From: Gammaproteobacteria bacterium
GTDB lineage: Bacteria; Pseudomonadota; Gammaproteobacteria; Burkholderiales; Burkholderiaceae_C
Direction: 5' to 3'
Assembly: GCA_030054245.1 (NCBI GenBank)
Contig: JASGCH010000031.1
Span: 1-9,969, forward strand
DNA length: 9,969 bases
Shown here: positions 7,709 through 9,969 of the stretch, one piece after another
Numbering within the stretch: position 1 is the first letter of the stretch
Layout: each line of letters starts with the position of its first letter
Notes under the pieces: generated by a model
What the model saw: only the letters and a program-made list of their open reading frames with translations
What the model was told of the DNA's origin: nothing
The model's database searches: none
Made by a program: the position numbers and the translations under genes

Positions 7709-7896
7709 GAATGCGCAATGGATGGCGCAAAGAACTGAGTAACCTAAGTAAAACACTCATTTGGCAAATTCCTTTGAATGCACCCCATCCATATCCATAA
7801 ATGGGTATATACTACTAATCCCATCGAGGATTTTTACCAGCAAGTTCGAAAACTTACCCAAACCAAGGGGACCTTTCGCTTCAGAAAATCCTTGTA
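7709..7896 (+). pseudogene. IS256-family (Mutator-type) transposase, decayed C-terminal fragment
   Basis: The frame starting at 7778 reads HKWVYTTNPIEDFYQQV then RKLTQTKGTF before going astray. This matches the conserved C-terminal IS256-family motif of the type (I/V)YTTNxIEsxxRxxRKxxKTKGxF. A one-base shift after KGTF restores ASENPCKN, as in the family's GxFxSENxxxK. Upstream, in another frame (7709-7786), NGWRKELSNL may be the preceding W...EL segment. So at least two frameshifts have occurred, and everything before and after is missing. The fragment ends exactly where the palindromic element at 7897 begins. It cannot encode an active transposase. The family is recognised from the motif only, without a search. 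Confidence 0.75.
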
Positions 7897-8062
7897 AAAA
7901 CCGTTGCATCATCGGCTGGTGCCGCTCGGTGAGCTGTTATAATTGCAAGGCTGGAGTGGTCGCCTCCAGCGGGATTTACTGGGATGATCATTCGGGGTGA
8001 TCACCGCCTAACTTATCCATTGGCAGTACAGCCAGCGGCGTAGCCGATGGTGCAAAGGTCTG
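7897..8062 (+). repeat. Palindromic MITE-like element, second full-length copy
   Basis: This is about 166 bp with diverged inverted ends: the left arm carries AACCGTTGCATCATCGGCTG and the right arm is the complement of AGACCTTTGCACCATCGGCT, continuing ACGCCGCTGG against GGTGCCGCTCGG with a one-base bulge. The interior is colinear with the 1417-1587 copy (GCTCGGTGA, ATAATTGCAAGGCTG, ATGATCATTCG, TTGGCAGT) but diverged. TGTA flanks both sides if the ends are taken as 7897 and 8060; this is not decisive. It abuts the IS256-family remnant on the left and ends 20 bases before the ATG at 8083. Confidence 0.8.
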
Positions 8063-8082
8063 TATTATTTAATCATCAAATC

Positions 8083-8118
8083 ATGTCTAACGCAAAAACA
8101 AACTTCGGGTTCAATTAA
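8083..8118 (+). other. Apparent native 5' end of the 8146 gene, closed by an in-frame TAA
   Basis: An ATG at 8083 begins MSNAKTNFGFN and then meets TAA at 8116-8118. After this stop the same frame continues without a break as TLIGDLVTWMTGSGHR into the gene annotated from 8146. One substitution (for example CAA to TAA) would explain it. The position, 20 bases after the repeat element, matches the position of other starts in the window, supporting 8083 as the original start. The gene is then either a pseudogene, shortened at its N-terminus, or read through. Confidence 0.55.
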
Positions 8119-8145
8119 ACACTCATCGGCGATCTCGTAACTTGG

Positions 8146-9252
8146 ATGACTGGCTCCGGCCACCGATGTTATGGCGTGGTACTTTCTGACAGTAACGGTC
8201 GCGTAGTGATTCAATTCACCGATGCAAGTGGTCAAGCAGAGCCAAGCTGGGGCAAGGTCAACCGGACTTCTGGTAACCTTACCGTATTAACTCAAGATCT
8301 CGTAGCCACTCAAGCTGAAGAGAGGCGCATCGCCGGGGAGTTTTATCGCGCCGGCGAGGTTCAGGCACGGGCTTTTGCCGCGGATGTTAAGAGCCAAGAT
8401 TCAGGATTCTACGATACTGATACCCAGTTTGACCGTGCTACCTTGCACATCACCGCACACTTGCTCGCACACCCAGATGGCTGTACAGCTGTTGTGACGG
8501 CGTACGGCATCGAGGTCACCGAAGGCGGTGTTAAGACAAGCATCAAGAGCGTTGGCGAATTCAACACCTACACGATTGAGCACAATAACGCAACCGGCTT
8601 TGCCGTCAACACGGCTGAATTGGATCGTCTGGGCTTTAAGCAATCGTCTGAAACCTTTGACAAAAGTGGGCACCTCACTAGCCGCTTGTACACCTTTGAT
8701 GGCGAAAATGGTCAAGTTGCAGCTACAGTGACTATGCAATTGGATGTTGATGGTAGGTTCGAAATCTCTGGCATGTCTGCCCCTATCCCACCTGACAGCG
8801 GTCCCGTAATCGGCCCTGGGCAGCGCATTGAGCTCATTGTTGAGAAAGGCGTAGCTAACATTGAAGGCTTCCGAAACTCTGTGGTCGCAGAGTTCGGTAT
8901 CGGTCTAGGTAACTATACATCATGGTCTGCAATCCAAGCCATGTTGGTTGATAAGTTGGGCTTTGTGCATGATGAGGCTAGCAACACCTACTATGCAGTA
9001 GATGTTGATGAGCAAGGTGTGGTCATCGACATCAGCGATGACTTGCAGACTGCAATGGTTGAATCATGGATCAGCATCGAAGGCCAATATTTCAACGGCG
9101 TATATTCAATCTCTCAATTGGGCACTAAACTCGGGATGCTCGCTGATGTGGGTGATTATGGCTACGATCCCAAAACCAACGGGCCCACATACCAAGTGAT
9201 CGATGTGGCACCTATGATGGCTACTATGTTTAGTTCAACAATCATCGGGTAA
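8146..9252 (+). CDS. Hypothetical protein, N-terminally interrupted
   Basis: The family is not recognised. The open frame gives 368 residues from the ATG at 8146; it is open from 8119, just past a TAA that separates it from a better-placed ATG at 8083. The product is acidic and rich in Thr, Ser, Asp and Gly, with no signal peptide and no membrane segment, and predicted mostly beta strand by its alternating pattern. A loose motif of the form L-x-x-(K/R)-LG-(F/M), followed 15-25 residues later by Y...D(V/G), appears three times (about 157-185, 265-287 and 325-354), suggesting a degenerate internal repeat. The last two thirds have no further stops or shifts. GC of a sampled line is about 50%, above the core genes, and the gene sits between repeat elements, so it was probably acquired. 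No Shine-Dalgarno precedes either start. Confidence 0.6.
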   Translation: MTGSGHRCYGVVLSDSNGRVVIQFTDASGQAEPSWGKVNRTSGNLTVLTQDLVATQAEERRIAGEFYRAGEVQARAFAADVKSQDSGFYDTDTQFDRATLHITAHLLAHPDGCTAVVTAYGIEVTEGGVKTSIKSVGEFNTYTIEHNNATGFAVNTAELDRLGFKQSSETFDKSGHLTSRLYTFDGENGQVAATVTMQLDVDGRFEISGMSAPIPPDSGPVIGPGQRIELIVEKGVANIEGFRNSVVAEFGIGLGNYTSWSAIQAMLVDKLGFVHDEASNTYYAVDVDEQGVVIDISDDLQTAMVESWISIEGQYFNGVYSISQLGTKLGMLADVGDYGYDPKTNGPTYQVIDVAPMMATMFSSTIIG

Positions 9253-9300
9253 GCTAGCAGCCACCTCGATGGTGTCTTGCTTGAAGAGGGCGCATTCGTC

Positions 9301-9395
9301 AAAAGACTGTTGCACCATCGGCTACGCCGCTCGGTGATCTGTTATAATTAGAGACCTTTGCACCGACGGCGTAGCCGATGGTGCAACAGTCTTTT
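9301..9395. repeat. Composite palindromic element with perfect 29-bp arms
   Basis: Arms 9301-9329 and 9367-9395 are perfect inverse complements, beginning AAAAGACTGTTGCACCATCG and ending in the ACGCCG tip variant. Between them lies the left-interior sequence of the family (CTCGGTGATCTGTTATAATTA) cut off by a second element end, GAGACCTTTGCACC. This looks like a left half of a long element fused to a mini element. The whole transcript would fold into a strong stem with a T run on either strand (AAAAGAC...GTCTTTT), so it could terminate transcription in both directions between the two accessory genes. Confidence 0.8.
9351..9393. repeat. Nested 43-bp mini palindromic element
   Basis: GAGACCTTTGCACCGACGGC at the left and GCCGATGGTGCAACAGTCTT at the right form a 13-bp core stem (TTGCACC + GGC) with two mismatches around a GTA loop. 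TTA lies directly on both sides (9348-9350 and 9394-9396), a possible 3-bp target duplication of an element inserted into a longer copy. The right end is 22 bases from the hydrolase start codon. Confidence 0.55.
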
Positions 9396-9415
9396 AAACA
9401 ACAAGAAATCCAGCC

Positions 9416-9916
9416 ATGCCAATCACACCGTTTCACTTCGGGCCGGGGGCTCTGATCCATACCTTGGCTCCAAAGAAGGTTAGCTTTCTGGCGTTCTGCG
9501 CAGCCAATGTCGTGATCGACATCGAAAGCTTGAGCAACCTGTTGCTGGGCAATTGGCCAATTCACACATTTCTACACACCTATATAGGTGCGTCGGTTGC
9601 AACAGTCCTCACGGTCGGGGGTTGGCTCCTTGCGCGTCATGTAGCGCGTACTTATCGACTGCCAAACCCAGCTCAGTGGCAGTCATTGACGGTTGTGCCA
9701 ACTACGATCGGTTCCGCACTGGGTGCTTACTCCCATGTGCTCATCGACAGCGTCATGCACTCCGACGCAGTGCCGCTGGCGCCCTTCATTGCGCACAATG
9801 CAATGCATGGCTACATTTCTATCGAAGCACTCCACCTTGTTTGCGTTGCATCGGGCGGCCTCGGGCTTATTGTTCTTGGTCTGCGCAGGTGGCGCCGTGG
9901 CAACATTGCTGACTAA
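9416..9916 (+). CDS. YdjM-like inner-membrane metal-dependent hydrolase (putative)
   Basis: This 166-residue membrane protein begins MPITPFHFGPGALIH, the typical N-terminus of the YdjM-type putative metal-dependent hydrolases, whose substrates are largely unknown. Candidate metal ligands and conserved polar residues are His7, His15, Asp35 and Glu37 (VIDIES), His50 and His54 (HTFLHTYIGA), His107 and Asp111 (SHVLIDSVMH) and His115. About four hydrophobic segments are seen (22-45, 55-73, 91-113, 134-157), ending with a basic LRRWRRG tail. The family N-terminus makes the start secure, although no Shine-Dalgarno is present. GC of a sampled line is about 57%, well above the core genes, which suggests acquisition. 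The stop codon TAA (9914-9916) merges with the first A of the next palindromic element, so the original C-terminus may have been a few residues longer. Confidence 0.75.
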   Translation: MPITPFHFGPGALIHTLAPKKVSFLAFCAANVVIDIESLSNLLLGNWPIHTFLHTYIGASVATVLTVGGWLLARHVARTYRLPNPAQWQSLTVVPTTIGSALGAYSHVLIDSVMHSDAVPLAPFIAHNAMHGYISIEALHLVCVASGGLGLIVLGLRRWRRGNIAD

Positions 9917-9969
9917 AGACCGTTGCACAACCGGTTACACTGCCAAATTACTGCGTTATGTATGTTCGG
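9916..9969 (-). repeat. Palindromic MITE-like element, reverse orientation, cut by window end
   Basis: Starting AAGACCGTTGCACAACCGG, this is the end of another family member. Positions 9932-9960 are the exact inverse complement of 1531-1559, 29 identical bases of the right interior of the 1417 copy, so this copy lies in reverse orientation. Its tip carries AACCGGTT in place of the usual ATCGGCTGG. The remainder lies beyond the window. Confidence 0.8.

Noticed and set aside
8401..8739. 112-residue minus-strand open frame opposite the 8146 gene
   Set aside because: It is a complementary shadow frame with Cys/His-rich, non-protein-like composition.
9341..9346. TATAAT inside the elements as an outward promoter
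   Set aside because: The match is good in the 7897 and 9301 copies, but no -35 lies at the correct distance and the 1417 copy has CATAAT; it is not supported without transcription data.
237..9395. CRISPR array
   Set aside because: The repeats are inverted, of different lengths and separated by whole genes, not regular spacers.
9553..9912. 119-residue + frame overlapping the hydrolase
   Set aside because: It is a +2 shadow of the hydrolase gene with high Cys and Arg; the hydrolase has clear family features.
7897..9969. Integron-like array with attC sites between genes
   Set aside because: The palindromes lack the GTTRRRY/RYYYAAC core sites, occur in both orientations and also lie between core genes; no integrase is seen.

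Overview
The window looks like part of a betaproteobacterial chromosome, most likely from a low-GC lineage related to the Burkholderiales. This rests on recognisable proteins and local order: a small Rieske ferredoxin-like protein followed by an S49 (SppA-like) signal peptide peptidase, a membrane-anchored cytochrome c5-type protein, GatB, MetF and a large YbbP/FtsX-like permease. It was judged by eye from translations and no search was run. The core genes (about 1-7324) are clearly AT-rich; a sampled line inside gatB is about 35% GC.

Layout. On the + strand lie the end of a Rieske protein gene (3-233), sppA (408-1382) and a cytochrome c gene (1607-2173). These run towards a minus-strand block of gatB (2188-3681), metF (3798-4658) and an 843-residue ABC-type permease (4793-7324). 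From about 7330 to the end the DNA changes. There is about 750 bp of repeat and transposon debris, including a decayed IS256-family transposase tail at 7709-7896. Two + strand genes of higher GC (sampled lines about 50% and 57%) follow: an unrecognised protein (8146-9252) whose apparent native start at 8083 is cut off by an in-frame TAA, and a YdjM-like membrane metal-dependent hydrolase (9416-9916).

The most notable feature is a family of palindromic, MITE-like elements with ends of the type (A/G)AGAC(C/T)(G/T)TTGCACC(ATCGGCTGG). Copies of several sizes lie at 237-366, 1417-1587, 3764-3786, 7343-7394, about 7410-7689 (degenerate), 7897-8062, 9301-9395 (composite) and 9916 to the window end (reverse orientation, cut by the edge). 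None encodes a protein. Four genes on both strands have such an element ending 18-22 bases upstream of their start codon (cytochrome c, permease, the 8083 start, hydrolase). One mini copy forms what looks like the Rho-independent terminator of metF, and another copy touches the stop codon of the hydrolase gene. No start codon in the window has a convincing Shine-Dalgarno sequence.

Functionally the core genes are housekeeping: envelope proteolysis (SppA), electron transfer (cytochrome c), transamidation of Glu-tRNA(Gln)/Asp-tRNA(Asn) (GatB), methyl-tetrahydrofolate supply for methionine (MetF) and membrane transport (permease). They do not form one pathway. The right end is accessory DNA shaped by repeated insertions.
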